Positions 56,307 through 64,000 of a stretch of DNA of 64,000 nucleotides are shown piece after piece. How positions within the stretch are numbered: position 1 is the stretch's first letter; each line of letters opens with the position of its first letter. The position numbers and the translations under genes are program-made. The notes under the pieces were generated by a model that worked only from the letters and a program-made list of their open reading frames with translations, was not told where the DNA came from and did no database searches. Source of the DNA: Massilia sp. PDC64 (lineage in GTDB: Bacteria; Pseudomonadota; Gammaproteobacteria; Burkholderiales; Burkholderiaceae_D); contig NZ_FMZS01000011.1 in the NCBI RefSeq assembly GCF_900101265.1, forward strand, positions 62,001-126,000, read 5' to 3'.

Positions 56307-58259
56307 TTATTGTTCGATCATCCCCCGCAACCCGCTGGCGCGGTGCGTGCGCCGCAGGATGGCTTCGCCCAGCACGGCCGGCGCCGGCGTCGTCAACGTG
56401 AACTGGCGGCTCGCACGCGTGATCCCCGTATAGACTAGCTCGCGCGCCAGCACGGCGCCCCCCTCTTTCGGCAGGGCCAGCACCGTGTGCGCGAATTCCG
56501 AGCCCTGCGATTTGTGGACCGTCATCGCATACGCCGTCTCCACGTGGCGCAGGCGCGTGGCCAGCACGCTGCGCACGTTGTCGCCCTCGAGGAACCACAC
56601 GCGCAGCGAACCGGGACGGGCCGGATCCGGCAGCGCGAGGCCGATGTCGCCGTTGAACGTGCCCGTCGGGTAGTCGTTGCGGGTGACCATGACGGGCCGG
56701 CCCACGTACCAGTCGCCCCGCGCGATCAGGCCCGCGTGCGCGAGGCGCTGTTCGATGGCGTCGTTCAAGCCTTCGACGCCCCACTCCCCTTCGCGCACGG
56801 CGCACAGCACGCGGAACGCTTCAAAGCGCTGCAGCACGGCGCGCACCCAGTCCTCATGGCTGCCATAGCCGGCACTGCCCGCGCGCAGCAGTTCGAGATA
56901 CGGCCGATAACCCTCGTTGGCCAGCTGGATCACGTGGTGCTGGTGCGCGTGGTCGATCCAGCGCAGCACGCCCGCCGCATCGGGCGCACGCAGCGCGGCG
57001 GCCGCGCCGTCCACGTCGCCCGCGTTCACGGCCAGCGCCAGCTTGCCGATCGGGCCGCCGAAGCGGCGGCTGTGGCGCAGCATCACGGTCTGCTGGGCGA
57101 GCGGGCCGCCACGACCTTCATACTCGGCGGGGATCGTCTCGCCGCTGGCGGCGCGCACGTACGCGAGCGTGTCCGCGTCGTAGCGGCCGGCCTGCGCGTC
57201 GTGGCACAGGTCGCCCAGCACGGCGCCCGCCTCCACGGACGCCAGCTGGTCCTTGTCGCCCAGCAGGATCAGGGTCGCGCCCGCGGGCAGCGCGTCCAGC
57301 AGCGACGCCATCATCTCCAGGTGCACCATGGACGCTTCGTCGACGATCAGCACGTCGACGTCGAGCGGATTGCCGCGGTGGTGCGCGAAGCTGCGCGTGT
57401 CCGGACGCGCGCCCAGCAGGCTGTGCAGGGTGCGCGCGGCGCCCATGCGCGTCGTCAGTTCGCGCAGCGGCAAGGCCCCGCCCACGCGGTCCGCGAGCTC
57501 GGTCAACGCCTTGTCGATCGACTGCTTCAGGCGCGCCGCCGCCTTGCCCGTCGGGGCGGCGAGCGCGATGCGCTGGCGCGCGGCGTCCGGGGCCGTCGCG
57601 AACAACAGCGCCAGCAGGCGCGCCACCGTGTACGTTTTACCGGTGCCCGGGCCGCCCGTGATGATGGCGAACGCACCGCGCAGCGCGACGGCGCAGGCGA
57701 TGCGCTGCCAGTCCGGCGTCTCGCCCGCGCGCTGGGCGCCGAACAGGGCTTCCAGCCACGTGCGGGCCTGGTCGATGTCGACGTCGCGGCGTTCCTGCGC
57801 GCGCGTGCGCACGCACGTGGCGACCAGCGTCTCGTCGCGCCAGTAGCGGCGCAGGTACAGGCGCGTGTCGTCCAGCACGAGCGGCTGGTCGTAATCGAGA
57901 TCGCCCACGCGCCACACCTGTTCGCAACCAGCCAGTTGCGACACCCACCCCTTCACGCCACGCGGCAGCGGCTTCGCGGCCTTCGCGAGCGCCTTCCAAT
58001 CCTCGTCGGCCCAGCCGAGCAACGCGGCCGGATCGCCCACGAGGTCGTCCAGCAGCAGGCAGCTGTGCCCTCGCCCTTCCAGTTCGGACAGCACGAGGGA
58101 CGCGAGCAGCAACGGCGTCGACTTCGCGCATGCGCCGTCTCCCAGCGTCGCGACGAAACGCGCGAACACGCCGGACAGGCGGCGCAGCTCGCCCGCCTCC
58201 GTCAGGCGTTCGACTTCGGCCCAGAAGGCCGTCGTATCCATGGGCGCCTCAGCCTTCAT
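56307..58259 (-). CDS. recD: Exodeoxyribonuclease V, RecD subunit
   Basis: RecD is the 5'-3' helicase of RecBCD, which processes double-strand DNA ends for recombination. The 650 residues include Walker A ITGGPGTGKTYTVARLL near 193, VLIVDEASMVHLEMMASLL (motif II), GDKDQLASVEAGAVLGDL (motif III) and TVHKSQGSEFAHTVLALP (motif V/VI). The ATG at 58259 has AAGGAG and overlaps the recB stop; an ATG at 58241 is the alternative. Confidence 0.95.
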   Translation of the reverse strand: MKAEAPMDTTAFWAEVERLTEAGELRRLSGVFARFVATLGDGACAKSTPLLLASLVLSELEGRGHSCLLLDDLVGDPAALLGWADEDWKALAKAAKPLPRGVKGWVSQLAGCEQVWRVGDLDYDQPLVLDDTRLYLRRYWRDETLVATCVRTRAQERRDVDIDQARTWLEALFGAQRAGETPDWQRIACAVALRGAFAIITGGPGTGKTYTVARLLALLFATAPDAARQRIALAAPTGKAAARLKQSIDKALTELADRVGGALPLRELTTRMGAARTLHSLLGARPDTRSFAHHRGNPLDVDVLIVDEASMVHLEMMASLLDALPAGATLILLGDKDQLASVEAGAVLGDLCHDAQAGRYDADTLAYVRAASGETIPAEYEGRGGPLAQQTVMLRHSRRFGGPIGKLALAVNAGDVDGAAAALRAPDAAGVLRWIDHAHQHHVIQLANEGYRPYLELLRAGSAGYGSHEDWVRAVLQRFEAFRVLCAVREGEWGVEGLNDAIEQRLAHAGLIARGDWYVGRPVMVTRNDYPTGTFNGDIGLALPDPARPGSLRVWFLEGDNVRSVLATRLRHVETAYAMTVHKSQGSEFAHTVLALPKEGGAVLARELVYTGITRASRQFTLTTPAPAVLGEAILRRTHRASGLRGMIEQ

Positions 58260-61200
58260 GCGTCTCCTTTCCCAGCAGGCGGTCCAGGCCGTCCAGCAGT
58301 TCCACGTCCGGCTCGATCAGGTAGCAGCCGTGGGTGGCCGGATTGCCGATCCCGCGCAGGAACAGGAACACGGCGCCGCCCAGGTGCTCCTGCGGCGAGT
58401 ACGCGTCGCCCAGGCGCGCGCGCAGCAACCGGTGCACGGCCAGCATGTAGATGGCGCCCTGGATGTCGTAGCGGTGCTCGGCCATGCCGGCCGCCATCGC
58501 GGCCTGCGTGTACGCCGTGTCGCCCGGCCCGAGCGCATTCGACTTGTAGTCCAGCACCCAGTAGCGGCCATGGCATTCGAACACGAGGTCCGTAAATCCC
58601 TTCAGCATGCCGTGCAGCTGGCGCTCCGGCAGCATCGGGCGCGGGGTGTTCCCCAGCATGCGCTGGCGGCACAGGCGGTCGAGCGCAGCCACGTCCAGCT
58701 GGCGGCTGGGGAACCAGAACTCCATCTCGGCCAGCGGCGCATCGATGTCCGCCAGCGCGCAGCCGACGGGCGGCAGCGGCGTGACGGCAATCATGCGCAG
58801 CCAGGCCAGCGCATCGTCGAGGCGGTTGCCCCAGCCGGCGCGCTGGATGCGCTGCGCGAGGCGGACGCGGAACTCTTCATCGTCGACCTGGCCGAAGCCT
58901 TCCCTCGCCATCCATTCCAGCTGCTCGTGCAGGAAGTTGCCGGGACCGGCGCCGCGCGGGAAGCGGTGCCACGGCGCGTCCTCGCTGTGCGTAACTTGCA
59001 CGACACCCGGGTCTTCCTCTTCCAGCAGGTTCTCTTCCTGCGGCCGCGTGGGCGGCGCGACGGCCACCGTATTTTTCGTCAGCGACGTGAAGGAGCCCAC
59101 GGCCCAGTTGCGCTCGAAGCGGGCCTCGAAGCGGGGCGGCTCGACGAGCTCCGGCCGCACGTCCTCGCGCCGCAGCACCGTGCAACCGTCCGGGCTGGCC
59201 AGCGCATGCAGTTCGATGCCGTCCACGTCGCCGCGCAGGTGCTCCCAGCGCTCGCGCACGGCGTTTGCCGGCACGGGCGTGCCGCCCGTCAGCAGATAGC
59301 CCAGTGCCGATTCGTGCAGCTGGTTCTCGCCCTTCTTGCGCGCGGCCACGGCCGCGACGCCCAGCCACAGGAAGTGGCGCGCCCGCGTCAGCGCCACGTA
59401 CAGCAGGCGCAGGTCTTCTTCCAGGCGCGCGCGGTCGACGGCTTCCATGGCGGCGTCGGACAGCGCGAGGTCGATGCGGCGCTCCCCATCCTCTTCCACG
59501 TATTCGAAGAACGCGCGGTTGCGGCGGTCCGTCTTGCGCGCGGTGACGGCGAACGGCAGGTACACGAGCGGATACTCCAGGCCTTTCGACTTGTGCACCG
59601 TGACGACTTTCACCAGTTCCGCATCCGATTCCAGCCGCAGCACGCGTTCATCGCCGCCTTCGCCCACGCCTTCGACCTGTTCCGCGAACCAGCGGATCAG
59701 CGCCTGTTCGCCATCCAGCTCGCGGCTCGCTTCCTGCAGCAGTTCCGCAAGGTGCAGCAGATTCGTCAGGCGCCGCTCGCCGCCCGGCGCCGCCAGCAGC
59801 TTCGCGGGCAGGCCCAGTTCGTGGATGAAGCGGCGCAGCATCGCCAGTACGCCCTGCCGCTGCCATGCCTGGTGCAGGGATTTCAGTTGCTCGACGCGGG
59901 CTTCCCACGCCAGTTCGTCGCTGGCCAGCTGCGCCAGTTCCGCCAGCGGCAGTGCGCACGTGGCGGTCGCGAACGCGGCGCGGGCCAGCGTGACGTCGAG
60001 CGGATTCGCCACGGCCTGCAGCCAGCGCAGCACGTCGCGCGCCTCGTCGCTCTCCACCACGGAATCCTGGTCGGACAGGTACACGCTCGCGACCTTGCGC
60101 TGCACGAGCGCGCGCCGCACGGCCGCCGCCTCGCGCCGGTCGCGCACGAGGATCGCGATATCGGCCGGCATCAGGCGTGTAAACCTGCCGGCATCGTCCG
60201 CGAAGCCGACGCGCGGATCGTTCAGCAGCCGGACGATATGCTCCGCGCAGTGCTGGGCGAAGAATTCGCGGTAGTCGTCCGCGCGCAGGTCTTCCACCTC
60301 CGCCATGCCGACGGCCAGCGCCTGGAACGGGCCGTCGACGCCGACCAGCTGCTGCTTGCGCCCCGCCGCGTCGACGGCGTCGAACGGCAGCGGATTCTCT
60401 TCGCCCTTGCGGAAGCGGAAGGCGCCCGCCGCATAATTCCCTTCGGCGTGGGCGAACAGCTGGTTCACGGCGGCGACGAGCTGGCGCGTGGAGCGATAGT
60501 TCGTCCCAAGCTGGTAGTGGCGGCCGTGCGTGGCCCGGCGCGCCGACAGATAGCTGTGGATGTCCGCGCCGCGGAAGCCGTAGATCGACTGCTTCGGGTC
60601 GCCGATGAGGAACAGGCCGCGCGCGGGGTCGTTGTCGGCCACGCGGTACAGCAGGTCGAAGATGCGGTACTGGTCGGGCGACGTGTCCTGGAATTCGTCG
60701 ACCATCGCCACCGGATACTGGTCGAGGATGCGCCGGCGCAGCGCCTCGCCGTTCGGCCCCTCCAGCGCATCCTTCAGGCGCGCGAGCATGTCGGCGAAGC
60801 CGAACTGGCGGTTGCGGCGCTTCAGTTCCGCCATGCGGTGCGCGATGGCGCAGGCGGCGTGGCGCAGCAGCGCGTGCGATACCGGCGCAATCGCATCGAG
60901 CCCCTCTTTCAACGCTCTGGTGTGCTCGAAGCACTCGGGAATCGGCGCGGTGTAATCCTTGCTGAACGCATCGAGAATGCCGTCGGGTGTCAGACGGGCC
61001 CACAACGCGTCGGTTAGTTGCGGATAGTGGGCTTGCGGATCGTCGGCCCAATGGCGCAGCGCCTCGAAGGCCTTGGCCAGCGAATCCGGCCGCATCTTGT
61101 TGCCGTTGAACGCCTTCGGATTCACGCTCCGCTGCGCCGCGATCCACGCTTCCATCGCATCCGCGCGCGCATGCCAGCCGTCCTTCAGGCGCTTCAACGC

Positions 61201-61899
61201 ATCGCGCTGCTCGCGTTCCGCGTCGGCGATGACGGCACCCAGCGGGCGCTCGCTTAGTTTGTCGATGCGGTCGTCGATGCGGCCGGCGCGCTGCACCAGC
61301 TCGCGCACGGACCGTTTCAGCGCTTCGACGTCGCTCCAGCAGGACAGGAGGCTCGTCAGCGCCGCGCCGGACAGCGGGTACACGTGCTGGCGCCAGTAAT
61401 CGTGCGCCGCGTCCTCGAACAGCGCGCGCTCGTCGCTGACGAGTTCTTCGTCGAACAGGCTGCCGCTGTCGAACGCGTGCTCGCGCAGCATGCGCTGGCA
61501 CCACGCGTCGATGGTGAAGATCGCCGCCTCGTCCATCGTCTCGGCCGCGAGCACGAGACGGTGCGCGGCCACGAGCCGGGACGCTTCGTCGCCGTACGCG
61601 TCGGCCAGCGCTTCCAGGTAGGGATCGTCGGCCTCCGCCTCGCCGCGGAAGCACGCGGCCGCCTGCACGAGGCGCTCGCGCACGCGGTTCGACAGCTCGC
61701 GCGTTGCGGCGCGCGTGAAGGTCATCACGAGGATCTCGGGCGGCATCAGCGGACGGGTAAATCCGGTGTCGCCGCCGTGGCCCAGCACGAGGCGCAGGTA
61801 CAGCGCGGCGATCGTCCACGTTTTACCGGTGCCCGCGCTGGCCTCGATGAGGCGCGAGCCGTGCAGCGGGAAGCTCAGGGCGTCGAGCAGCTGGCTCAT
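58249..61899 (-). CDS. recB: Exodeoxyribonuclease V, RecB subunit
   Basis: RecB is the 3'-5' helicase and nuclease of RecBCD. The 1216 residues begin MSQLLDALSFPLHGSRLIEASAGTGKTW (Walker A). UvrD-type motifs follow: VMTFTRAATRELSNRVRERL, VDEFQDTSPDQYRIFD, GDPKQSIYGFRGAD and VTVHKSKGLEYPLVYLPF. The C-terminal nuclease domain has the metal-binding DYKSN with preceding Asp in WVLDYKSNALG. The ATG overlaps the recC stop as ATGA, and recD overlaps its own end, so the three subunits are translationally coupled. Confidence 0.96.
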   Translation of the reverse strand: MSQLLDALSFPLHGSRLIEASAGTGKTWTIAALYLRLVLGHGGDTGFTRPLMPPEILVMTFTRAATRELSNRVRERLVQAAACFRGEAEADDPYLEALADAYGDEASRLVAAHRLVLAAETMDEAAIFTIDAWCQRMLREHAFDSGSLFDEELVSDERALFEDAAHDYWRQHVYPLSGAALTSLLSCWSDVEALKRSVRELVQRAGRIDDRIDKLSERPLGAVIADAEREQRDALKRLKDGWHARADAMEAWIAAQRSVNPKAFNGNKMRPDSLAKAFEALRHWADDPQAHYPQLTDALWARLTPDGILDAFSKDYTAPIPECFEHTRALKEGLDAIAPVSHALLRHAACAIAHRMAELKRRNRQFGFADMLARLKDALEGPNGEALRRRILDQYPVAMVDEFQDTSPDQYRIFDLLYRVADNDPARGLFLIGDPKQSIYGFRGADIHSYLSARRATHGRHYQLGTNYRSTRQLVAAVNQLFAHAEGNYAAGAFRFRKGEENPLPFDAVDAAGRKQQLVGVDGPFQALAVGMAEVEDLRADDYREFFAQHCAEHIVRLLNDPRVGFADDAGRFTRLMPADIAILVRDRREAAAVRRALVQRKVASVYLSDQDSVVESDEARDVLRWLQAVANPLDVTLARAAFATATCALPLAELAQLASDELAWEARVEQLKSLHQAWQRQGVLAMLRRFIHELGLPAKLLAAPGGERRLTNLLHLAELLQEASRELDGEQALIRWFAEQVEGVGEGGDERVLRLESDAELVKVVTVHKSKGLEYPLVYLPFAVTARKTDRRNRAFFEYVEEDGERRIDLALSDAAMEAVDRARLEEDLRLLYVALTRARHFLWLGVAAVAARKKGENQLHESALGYLLTGGTPVPANAVRERWEHLRGDVDGIELHALASPDGCTVLRREDVRPELVEPPRFEARFERNWAVGSFTSLTKNTVAVAPPTRPQEENLLEEEDPGVVQVTHSEDAPWHRFPRGAGPGNFLHEQLEWMAREGFGQVDDEEFRVRLAQRIQRAGWGNRLDDALAWLRMIAVTPLPPVGCALADIDAPLAEMEFWFPSRQLDVAALDRLCRQRMLGNTPRPMLPERQLHGMLKGFTDLVFECHGRYWVLDYKSNALGPGDTAYTQAAMAAGMAEHRYDIQGAIYMLAVHRLLRARLGDAYSPQEHLGGAVFLFLRGIGNPATHGCYLIEPDVELLDGLDRLLGKETHEG

Positions 61900-64000
61900 G
61901 GCTCGCCTCCCTCGAAGCGGGTCACCGTGACGCTGTCCTTCAGCCAGGCGACCAGCGGTCCGTACAACGCTTCCGCCACGAGCGGCCAGCCGCCGGCCGC
62001 GCGCAGCAGCGCGAATTCCGGCCACAGGCGTGCGAGGCACGGGTCCGTCACTTCGCCGTCGATCTCGAAGCCCCCGTCATACGTCTCGCGCGCGTCGCCG
62101 CCGGAGAAGTGGGCCAGCGCCGTCCTGCACGCGACGGGCAGCGGCCGGTCGAGATTCGAGCGCCACAGCGCGACGAGGGTCTCCAGCCGGGCGAGCGCTT
62201 CGCCCCGCTCCAGCGGCGCCATCGCGAGGCTCGCGTCGCGCGCGACGAGCACCCCGCCCACGCGCTCGCCCATCGCGGCGGCCGCCAGCTGGCGCAGCCA
62301 CGGGCCGATCAGTTTGTCGCCGCGCGGCTCGCCCTTGCGGTCCAGCACCTTGGACGACATCTGCAGCAGCCACACGGTGTCCTCGTCGTTGCTGCGCAGG
62401 CGGTCGATCCAGTCCTCGATGCGCACGCCGCCCACCTCGGCGCTGACGACGAGTTTCGGCGCCTGCTTCGGATAGCGCGCGCCGGCCGCGAGCCAAGCGC
62501 GGCGCACGGGGACGAGGTCGTCGACGAGCTGCTGCTGCCACTGCCGGCCCACGAGGCCGATCGGCAGCACGCCTTCGCGCGCGAGCCGTGCCGCGCGCGT
62601 CTCCAGCACGTGGCGCACCTCGTGCGGGGCTTCCGGCGTGCCGCTGTCGTCCAGCAGCGTGTCTTCCAGGAAGTAGCGGTCGAGCGCATCGAGCGAGAAC
62701 GGTTCCTCGTCCTCGCCGACGACTTCCAGGTCCGTGAACGTGACGCCGAGGCGGCGCCGGAAGAAGAAGCGCGCGGGCTGGCGCAGGAAGCTCGCAAGCT
62801 CGCCGAGCGTGAGCCGGTAGTCGGCATCCAGTTCGAACGGCGGCAGCGCGTCGTCGTCGCCGACGCCCGTGGCTTCGGCCCCGTGCGCTGCGTCGGCGCG
62901 GTGCGCCGACCGCCACTCGCCCGCATACGTGAGCAGGCCGCCCCGCTCGAAGTAGCGGCGCGAGAACGGCTGCAGCGCGTGCACCGTCGTGCGCTCGGCC
63001 AGGTCCAGGTCCCAGCCGGCGGCAAGATAATCGCGCAGCTGCGACACGAGCACGGACGCCGGCTGCTCCGTGTTGTCGCGCACGTTGCGGCCCACCCAGC
63101 TCACGTACAGCTTTTCGCGCGCGGCGAGGACCGCTTCCAGCATCAGGTAGCGGTCATCGTCGCGGCGCGAGCGGTCGCCGGGACGCGAGAGGCCCGGCAA
63201 CGCGAGCAGGTCGAAGTCCGATTGATGGCCGCGGCGCGGGAAGTCGCCGTCGTTCATGCCGAGCAGGCACACGACGCGGAACGGCACGGCGCGCATCGGC
63301 ATCAGGGTGCAGAACGTGACGCCGCCCGACACGAACTGGTGCGACAGCGCCGGCTGGTCCAGCTGGCCGAGCCACGCCTCGCGCATCACGGCGAGCGACA
63401 CGGGTTCGTCGAACAACGCGTTCTCGCAGATCTCCAGCCAGCATTGCAGCGCTTCTTCCAGCTGGTGCAGCATCAGGCGGTCTTCCTCGTTCGTCGCGCG
63501 GAAGAAGCGGGCCAGCAGCGCGCGGGCGCAATCGCCCCAAGCCATCGGCGTCTGGACGCGGTCCAGGTCTTCGCGCCACGCGAGCAGCGCCTCGACGAGT
63601 TCCGCCAGCGAGCCCGCGAGAGCCGCATCGAGGCCGCCCACTTCCGGATACGGTTCGATGTCGCGGAAACTGGCGCCGTGGCCCGTCGCATAGCCGAGCA
63701 GCATGCGGCGCACGCCGAACAGCCAGGAATTCTGTTCGCCCGCGGAACCGAGCCCGAGGCCCGCGCGGTGGCGCTGGTCCAGGCCCCAGCGCACGCTGGC
63801 GCCCTCGATCCAGTGGCCGAGGATGGGCAGGTCCGCTTCTTCCAGCCCGAAGCGGGCGGCCAGCGCCGGCACGTCGAGCAGGTCGCGCACTTCGCTCTGG
63901 CGGCAGCGCTGCTGCGGCAGGCGCAGCAGCCATTCGAGTGCGACCAACAAAGGATTGACGCTGCGGTCCTTCACGTCGCCGATCTCGAACGGGATGTAGC
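61896..64000 (-). CDS. recC: Exodeoxyribonuclease V, RecC subunit, C-terminal part
   Basis: About 700 residues are visible; the frame is open to the right edge (the GTG at 63974 is internal), so the N-terminal 400 or so residues lie outside. RecC has a defective helicase fold that recognises Chi. Visible segments include LFGVRRMLLGYATG, MRAVPFRVVCLLGMNDGDFPRRGHQSDFDLL, DRYLMLEAVLAAREKLYVSWVGRN and the C-terminal nuclease-like region. It is the first gene of the recC-recB-recD series. Confidence 0.95.
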   Translation of the reverse strand, partial: YIPFEIGDVKDRSVNPLLVALEWLLRLPQQRCRQSEVRDLLDVPALAARFGLEEADLPILGHWIEGASVRWGLDQRHRAGLGLGSAGEQNSWLFGVRRMLLGYATGHGASFRDIEPYPEVGGLDAALAGSLAELVEALLAWREDLDRVQTPMAWGDCARALLARFFRATNEEDRLMLHQLEEALQCWLEICENALFDEPVSLAVMREAWLGQLDQPALSHQFVSGGVTFCTLMPMRAVPFRVVCLLGMNDGDFPRRGHQSDFDLLALPGLSRPGDRSRRDDDRYLMLEAVLAAREKLYVSWVGRNVRDNTEQPASVLVSQLRDYLAAGWDLDLAERTTVHALQPFSRRYFERGGLLTYAGEWRSAHRADAAHGAEATGVGDDDALPPFELDADYRLTLGELASFLRQPARFFFRRRLGVTFTDLEVVGEDEEPFSLDALDRYFLEDTLLDDSGTPEAPHEVRHVLETRAARLAREGVLPIGLVGRQWQQQLVDDLVPVRRAWLAAGARYPKQAPKLVVSAEVGGVRIEDWIDRLRSNDEDTVWLLQMSSKVLDRKGEPRGDKLIGPWLRQLAAAAMGERVGGVLVARDASLAMAPLERGEALARLETLVALWRSNLDRPLPVACRTALAHFSGGDARETYDGGFEIDGEVTDPCLARLWPEFALLRAAGGWPLVAEALYGPLVAWLKDSVTVTRFEGGEP

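Noticed and set aside
1..64000. CRISPR arrays, insertion sequences, prophage or toxin-antitoxin systems
   Set aside because: No regularly spaced repeats, transposase, integrase or phage structural motifs were found by reading; all sizeable clusters have housekeeping or metabolic content.

Overview
The window is a GC-rich, densely packed bacterial chromosome segment. Gene content and protein style point to a betaproteobacterium of the family Oxalobacteraceae, most likely Massilia/Telluria or a close relative. Supporting signs are the infC-rpmI-rplT-pheS-pheT-ihfA-merR block, a synthetase-only RelA, the ketone-body genes bdhA and scoAB, ETF-quinone oxidoreductase and recCBD. The assignment is inference; no 16S gene is present. 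I see no insertion sequence, prophage, CRISPR array or rRNA. Nearly all very long open frames opposite real genes are high-GC shadows.

Layout. 1-6.1 kb: a cut-off chemoreceptor, a small membrane protein, prfC, a CRP/FNR-type regulator and a CHASE3-type histidine kinase with its NarL-type response regulator. 6.2-14.6 kb: a long leftward translation operon, thrS-infC-rpmI-rplT-pheS-pheT-ihfA-merR, with tRNA-Val(GAC) upstream. infC appears to start with AUA. 14.6-20.9 kb: a CDF metal exporter, a thioredoxin-reductase-like flavoprotein and a 1378-residue CheB-CheR-PAS-kinase-receiver fusion whose receiver lacks the phospho-acceptor Asp. 20.9-30.5 kb: a leftward hydrolase-ridA-relA-mlaE-mlaD-lipoprotein run with no ATPase gene, then bdhA and an exported amidohydrolase. 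30.6-38.4 kb: dctA, an Atm1-type ABC exporter, a BlaI/M56 regulatory pair with nearby SIMPL and TonB-C proteins and palindromic operators, and scoAB.

38.5-47 kb: a PAS-LuxR regulator divergent from scoAB, a four-gene CsgG/DUF4810/DUF799 lipoprotein operon in a somewhat AT-richer patch, a short-chain dehydrogenase-hydrolase-thioesterase operon, ETF-QO and a polar amino acid ABC transporter. 47-56 kb: small conserved genes, a YcbK-like peptidase, a GNAT enzyme, a sulfate-binding protein, a PbpG-like penicillin-binding protein, an orphan motA, a MarR-GNAT fusion coupled to DUF1697, and a UBP-type zinc finger. 56.3-64 kb: recD, recB and the 3' part of recC, translationally coupled in the order recC-recB-recD.

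Themes: bdhA, scoAB, dctA and ETF-QO suggest active use of 3-hydroxybutyrate/acetoacetate, C4-dicarboxylates and fatty or amino acids. The least ordinary parts are the BlaI/M56-TonB module, the relA-linked MCE operon, the CsgG lipoprotein operon, the pseudo-receiver fusion, and several non-coding signals: a structured tRNA trailer, an orphan minus-strand terminator, and divergent-promoter palindromes.
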